The notes below the pieces were generated by a model. It had not been told where the DNA came from and made no database searches. It worked only from the letters and a program-made list of their open reading frames with translations. This document shows, piece after piece, positions 25,344 to 47,500 of a DNA stretch of 64,000 bases. The stretch is taken from NCBI RefSeq assembly GCF_030936135.1, contig NC_082612.1, positions 16,909,001 through 16,973,000 on the forward strand, in the 5' to 3' direction. The DNA comes from Gavia stellata. Taxonomy: Eukaryota > Chordata > Aves > Gaviiformes > Gaviidae. Position 1 is the first letter of the stretch. Each line of letters begins with the position of its first letter. A program made the position numbers and the translations under genes.

Positions 25344-25826
25344 AGCTTTCCCTTTCTTAAATACACTGTAAACGGTTCATTATGCATGCAGAACATTTCA
25401 CTTTACAAAAAAATTACCTTGTTTGTTTAGACAAAGATAGTACTTAAATAGTCTCCAGCAAAATAGAGTTCTTTCAAAAATACTTTCCCATTCATCCTAT
25501 TAACCATTAAAGATTTTTTTTTTGTCTCATTTACAAAAGTTCCTTACACCTTATTTCAGGTCCTTCACAATTTATACATACAGCAATGTACAGTACAGCA
25601 AAAGACTGCAAAAAATTATTTGTAAAGCCAGCACAATAGATACTATAAATTGATACCAGGGCATTTGTTTTCACATCTTATCCTTTTTAATTAAATAGTA
25701 AATGGACACTTAACACAGTGTATATCATCTATGAGGGGATAACATGGGATAACAAATGCCACAGGTGGGGATAACAGAGTATTCCACACCAAATGTTCTG
25801 TTATTACTTTACACGTTAGGGTTTGT

Positions 25827-25862
25827 GTGTCTGTGTGTATATATGTGTGTGTATATATATAG
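25827..25862. repeat. Compound TG/TA microsatellite in NR3C2 3' UTR
   Basis: Alternating TG and TA units run for about 36 bases on the + strand (CA/TA in the NR3C2 transcript). It lies about 0.5 kb downstream of the stop codon. Such tracts vary in length between individuals. Confidence 0.85.
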
Positions 25863-26066
25863 TTTTCGTTTGTTTTTTTTTTTACAAGAAAAGAATATTA
25901 ATGCCCCATATTGACTTTACGTTTTATGTGCAAACCAAGGGTAAGCTTTAAAAAGTTCTCATTAGTTCTCGAACCCTTTTAAAACAAGCAAACAATACCA
26001 GAAACTACATGGCATATTTAAAACTCCATCTGTTAAAATATCAAAATCAAAGAGTTATTGACTAGA

Positions 26067-26074
26067 TATGGCTT
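26067..26074 (-). promoter_or_regulatory. NR3C2: miR-135 8-mer target site (proximal)
   Basis: The - strand reads AAGCCATA, a full 8-mer for miR-135a/b, about 250 bases after the stop codon. Pairing to the mature miRNA extends to about nucleotide 15 with two G:U wobbles, which is unusually long for an animal target site. Confidence 0.7.
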
Positions 26075-26324
26075 TTCATCCAGAGGAACAGGAACATTTT
26101 CTAAGTGGTTTAGGGTTATGGGGTAATTCCCAAACATCTAGGTCTTGCCAAATCCGAGTCAACTGCTTTCCATTCCCCAAACCCTTCATATGATTTTAGA
26201 CTATTCCGAGACTGCTGAACAAGTGTAAATAGCATGTTTAAAATATGGTTTCTTGGGTCCTTCATGGGTGTGGAATAACACAGGGAAACTTAAGGCAAAG
26301 TTCTTCCGTTTAAGACATTTTCTA

Positions 26325-37084
<10,760 letters not shown>

Positions 37085-37353
37085 TTAATATTAACTGTAT
37101 TACTTATTCTTTTGATGTGCATACTTAAAAAGTTACACACTAGTTAATGGATGAAAGAATTAAACCTTTAAGCAAAGCCCATAATTTTACAGACATTGGT
37201 AAGGAATCAACAACACCATACAGATTTTCAAGTGATTCAAGCACCCTCTCCAGATCTGTGATTGCAGAAGCTGTGGCAGAGGACAAGATAACATCTCAGA
37301 AATATCACACATGCTAACCTCATGCTGAAACCGTTTCTAATACAACCCAACCA

Positions 37354-37373
37354 CAAAAAAAAAAAAAAAAAAA
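37354..37373 (+). repeat. Poly(A) run
   Basis: About 20 consecutive A residues are preceded by CAACCAC. It is simple sequence. No retroposon body was identified next to it. Confidence 0.85.
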
Positions 37374-38486
37374 GAGGCAGATGGATCAGGGATATTTTTT
37401 AGAAGTTGAAGACGCAATTTATCATTCTTGAACGATTCCCCACACTTGGCAGAGGAGGGGAAGGTACAGAATTACAGCTGTTACGTGCAGAAATGCTAGA
37501 CCAAGTGACACGTTTTTATGCCATCAAGTAACATCTAAAATGTCTTTGAATGTTAGTAAGCATCTGCATAACACCTAGAACAAACAGAGCCATTATTCTG
37601 CATGAAACAGAAGACTATTTTCCAAACAGGCATCCTGACCCAGTGTTTGACCATGACATACAGTTGCAACCATTTCTAGCGTCCTATCAAAGTTCCCGTC
37701 TGCCAGAGGGATCATTTCACAAATGGGCTAAAAGTAGACTTTTCTGGTATTTTTTTACTGTGACTGATATCAGCAAGGCTAATTACAAAATACAATTACA
37801 AAAGCAAATACACTGTTTCTTTACAGACTGAAAATACCCTTGCACTCCAGCAGGTTCTGCCCCAAACAGGAATGGCTTATAGGATCAGATCTCTAGGAGA
37901 ACCCCAAAGGGGTTCTTAACAACATGACACAAAATGTTCTGGTGTTTTAATACCTGGATTGGTTGAATACTGCTTAACCATCAAATATTTTTCTGCTCTG
38001 CATCTCTTAATACTAGTCCACAGAAAGAAAATAAAATACTACACTGTACAGGAGTGAGTTTATTTTCTAAGCGAGCCAGAAAAGCTATGTCAGAGTAAGC
38101 TAAATAGGAAGTTAGTTACTAAAAAAGGACAGAAAAAAAAAGGTGATCTTCCAGTTTAGCTTACCCTGACTTAACATCTTGACAGAAATTGTCTTGTTCA
38201 TCCATTCCCTTCTCTTTGAAATCCTGTGAACTGCCTTCTATCCCACTGCAATCAGATTGTAAGCATGTAACAACCAACCAAATGGCTCCAGAGTAGAAGC
38301 TTTAAGAAAAAGCACCAGTATCTTCTATCACCAGTATCTACCAGAGCAATTTAGCAATGGAAAACAAGGAGGAGCTCTACCACCACATGAGCAGCAAGGA
38401 CTTGCGACCATCACGTGCTGGAAGGGGGCACAAGGAGGAATCTTTAGAAAAAGCCTAGGAGGTAACACAGCAACCTGCCTACCACT

Positions 38487-38530
38487 CGGTAAATATTATA
38501 TAAATATATTATATAAACATCATATTTAAT
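38487..38530. repeat. AT-rich near-palindromic run
   Basis: Repeated TATTATATAA words make a locally self-complementary AT-only stretch in intron 7. It is simple sequence, and no function is apparent. Confidence 0.6.
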
Positions 38531-39230
38531 TTTTAAATTCCAGATGCCAAATCTCTCGGTCAGTCAGCTGACAGATAGAAGAAACTGTCTGGAACAGATG
38601 TGCAAATTCAGTTCAAGCTGAATGAATAGAGAGACACCAATCAAGACGAGTAAAGCCATCAGAGCACACTGTGGCCCTTAACAAAATGCATGGGCTTTAC
38701 AGTTCCTTTAATATTTACAGGCCTGTATTCCTACATGCTGCTTAAAGACTGTTAGAGCCACTCTTTCTTTGTCTACTACTATGTATTTTACTGTTCTGTC
38801 TGAAAATTATTATACCATCACCCCAGCCAGATTATTTAGAAAGAACGAAAGACCACAAATAAAGAGAACTCAAGCAAAACATGAAATTCTGGAGGTTTGC
38901 CCAGTGTTTCTGATTTTACTTATTAAATGCAGCAATGCTTTTGGCAAGCTCCCAAAATCTATGGTCTGTGGAAAGCAAGAAAACAATTGAGTTGTAATGT
39001 GTGGTTTCTTCCACATGTAAATGGAGTGAAACGTCCTTGATGTGGTCATCATGAAAGTTTCAGAATAACTTGTACTCTGCTCATCACACGATTCAATAAA
39101 AAATTTTAACTGAAAATAAACCTGGTGTTTTCTGTCATAAGGTTGTATCAAGGTGCAATCATTCGAAACCAGGTTTGCTGCCCTTCACATGACACTGTCT
39201 GGGTTTTATCACGGTTTTCATTTCCATTTC

Positions 39231-39253
39231 GCTCTCCTCTCTCTCTCTCTCTA
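39231..39253 (+). repeat. (CT)n microsatellite
   Basis: A run of CT units, with one CC break near its start, lies in intron 7. Confidence 0.85.
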
Positions 39254-40554
39254 ACGTAAATATCCTGATTCTCCCCAAACAAACTATTTTTAGTAGGTTT
39301 TCCAGTGACCGTGGTGTGCGTTTCAAAGGGACCCAGCTAGCTGAAGTTAATTGGCCAGGCTGATCTCACCTAACAGATTCTTGCAGTAACTCAAGTCATT
39401 AGTTAACACTCTCAAGAGGGTAGAATAATAAATACCTAGCTTAAAAGAAATTTTGCTACATTTTTATAACGCCTTTAGGCTCTTTTTCTAAAGATTCCCT
39501 CCCTTTAGGGCTGATTAAAAAGTAGCAGAGCCATATCTCCAATCCAGACATTCTCTCAAGAACACTTCGGGAGCTAGACCCCCCCTGAGCACATCGACGT
39601 CAAGCACTGCTAGTTGCTTCTGGCAAGACCTCCAGCGACAACCTTCAAAAAAGCCCATTTATCCCCAGGGCTACCCTGGAGCATGTCAGCTCCCCACAGT
39701 CCCAGTTTCAACAGCAGACCATCTCCTCAAACCCTTGGTGGAGCGGGACCTGGGGGTCAGACCCCGCAGGCCGGGACTCGAAGCGCTCCCCAACTGACGG
39801 CGTCTCTACCCATCCCAGGGAGCTGGAACAGCTTCAGCGGGAGGGAGACAGCCGAGCCCAAAAAACTTACAGCCCCAGGAGGTTTCTGCTAGCGGATCCA
39901 AATCCCCTCCAGCCAGGACGCAAACTGCAGCTTCACATCCTCCTTCAAAGGCAAGTACTTTAACCACAGAGCTACCGGCTGGGTGGGACGGGCGAGGTCT
40001 GAACGAAAGGCACCGCAGACAGGGAGAAAGTGCCCGTCCCAGCACCTCGCCTGAAGGGCTTGCCACTTGGCTTTGCTGGATGCTGCAAATCCCTTTGTAG
40101 GCACCTAACTCTGCCTGCAGCCAACATACCCACGCCATGGCTGGGGACTCGGGAGACTCCTGGGTGTCTAAATCTGCCGCTGCATCAGCCCGCTCTGGCG
40201 TCCTTTAGTGGTTTCGGCGATAAGTGCCTTCCAGGGCTGCACAACTAACGCCTGCTGCTTGCCATTCGTTTCTTCTCTCAGCTTGCTGGGGCAGAAGATG
40301 GGGCGATGGGAGAAGACAGCAAGATCTCAAAGGGCGTGCTCGTCACCGAACAGGGAGACGCTTTGTGTGGCACGAGCCCGGGCAGCCCCTGACCCCGGCA
40401 GGCTCGGGTGTGTGTCCTGCTGCCGACAGCTTGCAAGTGAAAGCCGGAATAAGTGCAGCAGCCCCTCTGATCTCCCGCTCCTCCTCTCCCCGGGCAATGC
40501 CCCCACATCCAGCCTCCTTCTGCCAGGGGAATTCTTGCCCGGTGAGTTCACTGA

Positions 40555-40612
40555 AGTGACATCACGAGCGCCCACCAATCAGGCTGATGCGTTATCTCAC
40601 CATGATGTCACT
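40555..40612 (-). promoter_or_regulatory. Promoter-like cluster: inverted CRE/ATF octamers flanking a CCAAT box
   Basis: Two perfect 10-base arms, AGTGACATCA (40555-40564) and TGATGTCACT (40603-40612), form an inverted repeat. Each contains the ATF/CREB/AP-1-like octamer TGACATCA. Between them lies CCAATCAG (40575-40582), a CCAAT box that reads ATTGG on the - strand. On the - strand the cluster is followed by about 500 bp of GC-rich, CpG-containing sequence, the usual arrangement of a promoter and 5' exon, in the same direction as NR3C2. Activity is inferred from motifs only. Confidence 0.4.
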
Positions 40613-41371
40613 GAGTGGATCCCACAAAATGGAGCGTGATTATACAGAAGAAAGTTTGTTTACAGGTAATTGGCTTTTTCATCAAGACTGATGGAAAAGT
40701 AACGTACAAACTGCCTATGCGTTTATACAATTGTACTGGGACTGGAGTTTTTCAATATTTTCAGTAAGATAAGATCAAGAGATCTGCTAATTGCTACAAA
40801 GTGCTGTAACAAACACCAAGATGTAATTTTGTACCTTAAGAAAACTCAAAGCATGACACTCAAGAGAAAAATAAAGCGTGCACTGTCATTTATTAAACTT
40901 TCAGAGACCTGTAAAAGGGCTTACCGTTCTCAATTCACTTGGCATTGGAAAATTACCCATTTTACAGTACAGGCAATGTACGTCTTTTGATCTGAAGGTG
41001 ATGTTAAGTCACCCAAACCAGTGGCTTTGTGTGTCAAGTGGGGATTTCTCCCCAGTCCCCACAGCTGTTGCACTTTCTCAGCACGCCTGGCCAGGTTTAC
41101 GAGCTGTTCCTGTACAGAGGGGGGGGGCAAAGCCCCTTGCCCGGTCACTCCTGTCCTTCCAATGCACATGACACATTCAAACTGCAAAGACACTTCCCAT
41201 ACTAATGGAGAGTGAGATCTGCAGATAAACCCTACGACATAAAACCAGGCTTATTCCCGAGGCCCTGCTGGAAACACTTTGGCTCTTTTGTCACATTAGT
41301 TAAAATCACTGCACCTCTTTCTGAATTGGAATATTTTCAAGTATTCCCAAGTAACCACGAATCTAACTTAC

Positions 41372-41502
41372 CTGTGCTTAACAGCAGCAAAACTTTCATT
41401 ATAGTGTACTCCTCAAAGCTAAGCTGCAAGCGAACAAACTGCAGACTGATCTGGTGCATCCCCTGGCACAGTTCAAACATAGCAGACTGGCGCATCCGTT
41501 CC
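41372..41502 (-). CDS. NR3C2: NR3C2 exon 7: LBD helices 6-8
   Basis: This 131-bp exon of the standard steroid-receptor size encodes [14 protein letters not shown], then [18 protein letters not shown], and ends [11 protein letters not shown]. This is the core of the mineralocorticoid receptor ligand-binding domain. The acceptor on the - strand is CTCTTTGCAG before 41502 and the donor is CACAG|GTAAGT at 41371. It completes the codon split after 60357 (GA|G, Glu) and leaves one base for exon 8. The sequence is closer to MR than to the glucocorticoid, progesterone or androgen receptors in the [11 protein letters not shown] segment. The frame is intact. Confidence 0.98.
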
Positions 41503-44500
41503 CTGCAAAGAGAAAGAAACAAAATCCAGAGGATAAATACGGGAGAATGCAACGTGCACGGGGCAGCCCACGCACGAGGAAAGCGAGATGCAACCTGGAA
41601 AGCAAGCACCGATGGCGCAGAGGTCAGTAAGACACACCGCAGCTGCTAAGTTCAGGTTAGGTAAGGGAGCTGGGGACTACGGAGATGAAGCTGGAGGGCT
41701 GCCTGGTCCCCGTGCTCCCAGGCTGGCAGAAAAAACCCACTGCCTGCGAGCTTTGGGGGACCCGGGCATTGCCTTGCTCAACTCCTACGTTACCCGCGAT
41801 GGATGGCTGAGTTCACTTTGCTACCCAGCAGAACACAGGGCAGCATTAACATCCACCCCCCTAAGAGGAACAGAAACAAACGTAATTTGAGTTTTATACG
41901 CTGACAATGTTAATGAAGTGGCAAAAATGTTTTAAAAAGTGTTTGAATTGTCAGTGTTTGTTCAGCTCTGCCCTGGCTGACGGAAATGAGCCTGCTGAAG
42001 GAGTCAGAACTGGTGCAACAGGGGAACCTACACCCATTGCACGCAGTTTTAAATGATACATCCCCCGTCAGTTTGACGACCAGGTGGAAACATGTTTCAG
42101 AAGCATCTGGTGCAGAAATGAGCTGGGGGAAAGGATGGCCGAGGAGGATTGACAGCCTCGTGCCTGCAGCCCGCACCACTCGGGACGGTCAGCCCTGGCC
42201 CCAGCCCAACAGCCACGGACAAGAGGAAAGCCCACGGCAAAGAGCTCGGCTGCCCACCACGCACACTTGTGTCCACAAGCCAGCAGGGCCCTGGGATCAG
42301 GGATTTCCACCGTGCCAGTGGACATCTCGACTCTTCTCATCCTGAATGGCACAGTCCCCGAAAAATACGGCTGGAAAATGGGGAAGTGGTTTAACAAAAA
42401 CAAAATAAACAAAATAAAATGCATGACTTTGTGTTACTGCCTTTATGTCTACTGAGGAGTCTGCAGTTAAGAAACAACTGGGATGACCACTGCCTCAAGC
42501 CAGCAGCACTTACGTATCCTTCCCAAGTAACCTCCATTTCAAAATCTCCGATTACTACTTTTCCTGAAAATGCAACAGGTCTGGCTCCAAGGACAAAAGT
42601 GTAGGAAGAACAAGGAGAAATGATCTCCCAGTCACTGAAGTTCTTTCGTGTTAATATACTACACTGGACATCCTACGGGGAATTCTTAATCAAATTGTTG
42701 CAACAGTCTCTTATTAAAACACTGAAATATTTAAAAATTCTGTATGTCTTTTCCCAAAATAATAATCTAAGATAGTCTGGAATAAAGGAGTATATAATAA
42801 GACGATCTCCTTCATTAATACAATTTTTGCCTGTTAAATCGTAAAATAATAAGGATACATGACTTCTATCCAGTTTACTCTCAAAACACACTTCAATATT
42901 TAACTTCAGACCCTACCTCTCTTCTCTGAAGCAACCCCAGGCTAACCTATCCTGCACAAGTTTCAGGCAGAATTCGTTTGGATTTTGCTATCCCAAACCA
43001 CAACAGCTACAGCAAAGAGTCACTGAGAATTGCCTGTCTCATTCTGAAACTACAATATATATATGGGTATTTAGACAAGGCACTATAATTGTTCAGTGAC
43101 CACTACTTTTTTTTTTTAATTGCTCAACAACAATCGTCTATATTTCTTCAAACATTTTTTCATGTAATTGGGGAACTGGATGAAGTTCAGCTAATTATTT
43201 TAACCAAGCAACTGCCTTTTCAAATATACAAATTGGCTGGTGAAAGAGAAGAATCATACTGTGTGCAAACAAAGACTGATGTAATCTTCCTGGTGTTTTA
43301 TTTCACTACTGCCAGAGCAGATTTTATTTTCCTCCTTAATACTAATAAAGCGGACTCCCCATTGTTATATGGGCTCTGCACTTTTCCCCTGCTCCACCCT
43401 CTTCTTGAGACTAAGAACTTCCAGCTTCTCTTTTTTTTTTTTGGGGGGTTTAATTTAATAGTAGTAGTAATGCCATGTTTATTTATTTTTATTATGCATC
43501 ATGGACTGCAGGGAAGAAAATGAATAGAAGAAAATAGTCTTTGAATGGTGACTGAAATACCACTTGGCCCTCTGTTTGAGAAGAGCAGCCTCCGCTGCTG
43601 GATGCACACAAGCCCCGTCGTGCTGCAGAGGACTTACAGACACCACTTGCACACCCAACGGCGCTCGCGTGCTATGAATGCACACAGAGTGACCCTGAGT
43701 AACTGGGATCAGGTGAAACAGGAAAGGATTTGCAGAATTAAAAGACGTCAGATGCACACAAAGGGGCATTTCTGAAGCTGCTGCGTCCGGGGTCCCGCTC
43801 TGGGTCTGCCCGAGGCTGGTGGCCGCCGTCCAAGGCTTGTGGCCAGCCCTGCACAGTAGCACCTGGATCTCTCCCGGTGTTTGGATGTGCCCTTAGCATG
43901 GATGACCGAGCATGCCAGGGATGGGGTCTCCTTCACATTTGGCCACTGCATGACTCAGCCTACCCCATTCTGGGGACATCACCCTAAACCAGCCTGAGGT
44001 CCTCCTGCCTGACGGGTTGTTACTGCCCAGAGACCAAAAGGCTGCACACACCTCTGAGCTGATCCAGAGACAGCTGGGGAAAAAGACACCCGAGAGTGAT
44101 CTCCCTCCTGCTGCTCCTGCTCCCCTCCCCTCTTCCCAAAATTACCAAATCCAGGTCTAGAACACAGATACTGGCGGCTCCAAATTGACCTCTCCCAGGA
44201 GGCTCAGAGGGACACATACTGAAGTTGAAAGGCAAATGATTAATAAGGGACATTCGTATTTAAAAAAAAAAAAACCCACATTTTAAGGTATATCTCAGCC
44301 TGCTGAAGACTAGCAGGATTCAAAACAAGAACAGTCCATTATATCCATTATTACTTTTGCAGGACACCAAAGTTAGTTTCTCCAGCCTCGGAACATAAAG
44401 CAGCTGCCACCATCCCTGCCTGCATTTGACCTCCACAGACATGAGAAGTGCCAGACCTTTCATCCGATACCACAAGCCACACAGCAAATAAAACGAAACA

Positions 44501-47500
44501 TTTTGAGGTTTTGTCTCAGGTTTCTTGTGCTTTCACTAAACAGCGTGGCAAAACACTCTCTGTGACAGCTAACCTCAAAGTACTTCAACTCAAACCCTTT
44601 TTTTTCTGATGTTGCATTGCACTTTTTGTGACATTTTACTTTTTCCTTTACATTTTTCTTTGTATTTGTTTTGCTTTTATATGATTGCCTAAACAGAAGA
44701 ATTTTAGTAAAAGTCAAGGGGTTTTTGGTTGTTTTATTTTGTCTGTCTTTTCAATATTTAGTCTTTTATCTACTTACAAATATTGATCTCTAGTTTACCC
44801 TCAAAGAAAACCTGATGGCATTGTTTGTAGTGAGATGAAATTCTACACAGAACTAGTTACTAAGTAGTTTACTTAACACACAGCAAACCTGTAATTTCAA
44901 ATCAATTTCCCTCCTGAAAAATCAATTCCGTTGATTTATTACTTATTTACAAATTATTGCTAACTACAAATTACGTTAGTTAATTCATGACTGTTTAATG
45001 TAAGATAAGCATTTTGTGGGAGTTCACAGTATTCAACTTTGCATTTGATTTTTAACCTACAAAGCGTAAAATAAGAGGGTTCAGAGCTTTTGGAAAATTC
45101 AGATGCTGACATCGCAGATATCCCAATACCATGAGAGTAACAACAAAATAAAGCAATAGATACGTCTCATATATTAAAAGAGATGGGGCACATGGAAATT
45201 AGGGCATGTCAACATACATGAGCAAAGTTACTTCTTCCTTACCAAACACCTCATCTAAGAATAAATACCATCAAGTCATCACAAATGCCATTATCACCAT
45301 AGGGAAAAATTAAAACAAACTTCTGTGTTGCCTTCCCCCCACCTTTGTTTTTTTCACTTAAGGAAATTTAAAAAAAAAAGGCAAAAACCAGCCAACCAAA
45401 ACCAGTTCTGCCTCTGACACAGCATATAAACTTCTTGACGTGGAAAATGGAGAATGTGAAGATCCGGAATGTACAGACATGTATCTTTATGGGGACATAT
45501 AAGAAGGTAAGCACATTTAAGTAATAAAAGGCGTGGAGCCAAAGCTCTGAATCCACTGTGCGGATACGCATTCAAAAGTGGTGTCATTAGCTCAGTTTAG
45601 CTTAATCCTCCTTCATAATAATACGCTTTAAACTTTACACCTTAAGTTAATCCATCTTAAGTTCCCCGAGTGTCTCCTTACAGGCTTAATTTAATGCCCG
45701 GCTCACATTCTGCCTGACCTTTCCCGCAGCACGGCGGGCAGGCAGAGTGGCCACAACCAGCCCGTTCTCCCCAGCTACTCCTCTGTCCAATTTCTATCTG
45801 CTCCTGCAGAGCCTCTTTGGCCACCGGTACCTTGTGTTAACTGGTCACCAAGTTGCTCACCACATCCCCACTGGAAATGAACTGCCGCTGCTTTTCCCCC
45901 GGGAGGAAGACGAGGTGGATCCCTCCACTGGCAAAGCCCTCCAAGGCATCTCAACCTCCTCGGTGGGAAGAGGGGTTTTGTTCCTGCTGTTGGGTTTCTC
46001 TCAACGAACTGCAGCAAACACATTCCTAGTTGGGAGACTCCCCTCGTACTTTCCCCGAGTTTGTCTTCTTTTTCTCCCCACTTCATCTGGGATCTTCCCC
46101 TAACCTCATGCAATCTCTATGTCCTTGCCTCTCTCATCTCTGCCACACTTATTCCCCAAATTAACTCCAGATCTCCTAGCTTCCTTCCGCGGGCAGGCTG
46201 CATGGAGACCAGCTCTGCGGTACCGGCCCAACGCCTCAGCCTGTTTCATCCTCAACATTTACCCATGGAGAGCTGAATACGTGGATGAGAAAGTAGCAAA
46301 CCAACCCAGCTCCTCCTGTTCCCCTGCTCCATGGAAGTAGCCATCCTTTTACACAGGGGCAAGTGACGAGGCAAACGACTTGAGCACCCAGCCAAAACAG
46401 GACTGATGCCCCAAATCACCAAGGGATGAGCCACCCAACTACAATGGAGGTGTAGGATTTGAGCAGTCACACCGGGGCAGGAGGGATGGTTTAACGAAAC
46501 TGCTTAAGACAAGGTGTCCTAAATACCAAACCAGTCATAGATCTTAATACCCTTATGTGACCTCCACAGAAACCAAACAGCCACATCAAAAATTGTGAAA
46601 CTACAGGCACGCTGTAGAGAAACAACTTGTTATGAATAAGTAACTTATAATTTATGAAGTCATCATAAAGTCTAGTATCGTAAATCTCCTTGTTGAAGAT
46701 GGAAACTGCAACTCAATTGACCATAACCAAGGAAAATTCACTCATAGGCAAAACTCAGCCCCAAAACCAAACCCGATACCATGCTTTATTTACTTTCTCA
46801 TGGGTACTATTCAAAGCCGCAGCACAAGGCACCTTCCTAAATTAGTCAGGGAAGCGAAGAAAGGGAAAGCTGTGGTGGGTGTTTTGAAGTTTCATCAGTA
46901 CTCAAGTGGCTCGCTAATAACCCCAAGAAAAACTGGGCAAAGGCATCCCCTTTCACAGCACCTCAGACGAACAGATGTGCAGCTGACTTAGTCCCTTGGC
47001 CTCTGCAGCTCAGAAAAGACTTGGGAAAAGACCAAACAACACTTGTAGCAAAGGTTTGATGTCAAAGATATCCTTTGTGTTTCCTGATTTTACATTTTTT
47101 CCCCCCTATAAGAACTGTTTCCAGTTTTATAATCAAGAGCCTTTCCTTTGTTAGACTAAAACCTGTATCCATTTGAAGCCTGTCCATCATTTAAAATGAT
47201 TTCAGGGAAATTCAGAAAGCACACTGCACTGTAACAAAACTAAAACAAATAAACAAACGCACGCATGCAACCCAACAAGAAAACCTGCCAAAGGCCTGAA
47301 GGTCAAAACCAGTCTGGAAACCTCAGAAAGCAAGGTATGCTTTCCACCACGTCAGAAGGGGTCAGTTTGAACTTGGCAGAGAGAGGAGTGAAACATCACT
47401 GGGCACCTTTAAGGCAAGGCAGGCAAGCTGTGGATAAAGAGGGAAAAAGACCAGGGACATGGGATCACAGAGCCCCTTGTTCAGCTGCTCAAACCATCTA

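Larger units (their letters stand above)
22803..26324 (-). other. NR3C2: NR3C2 3' UTR (distal end inferred)
   Basis: This is noncoding sequence downstream of the NR3C2 stop, strongly AT-rich and open in no long frame. The distal limit is set by an AATAAA on the - strand (TTTATT at 22833-22838), followed on that strand by a U-rich stretch (complement of the A-rich 22,766-22,793). A length of about 3.5 kb is similar to the long 3' UTR of mammalian NR3C2. A second AATAAA (complement at 23710-23715) could give a shorter form. The region holds two miR-135 8-mer sites, one miR-124 7-mer, a TG/TA microsatellite and many AUUUA words. Confidence 0.7.

Noticed and set aside
40208..40639. Overlapping 143- and 111-codon + strand frames in intron 7
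   Set aside because: They lie in a GC-rich patch where stop codons are rare in several frames at once, which is the pattern of composition rather than coding. The patch itself is kept as a regulatory candidate.
41212..41649. 145-codon + strand frame spanning NR3C2 exon 7
   Set aside because: It overlaps the exon antisense, resembles no known family and has no transcript signals of its own.
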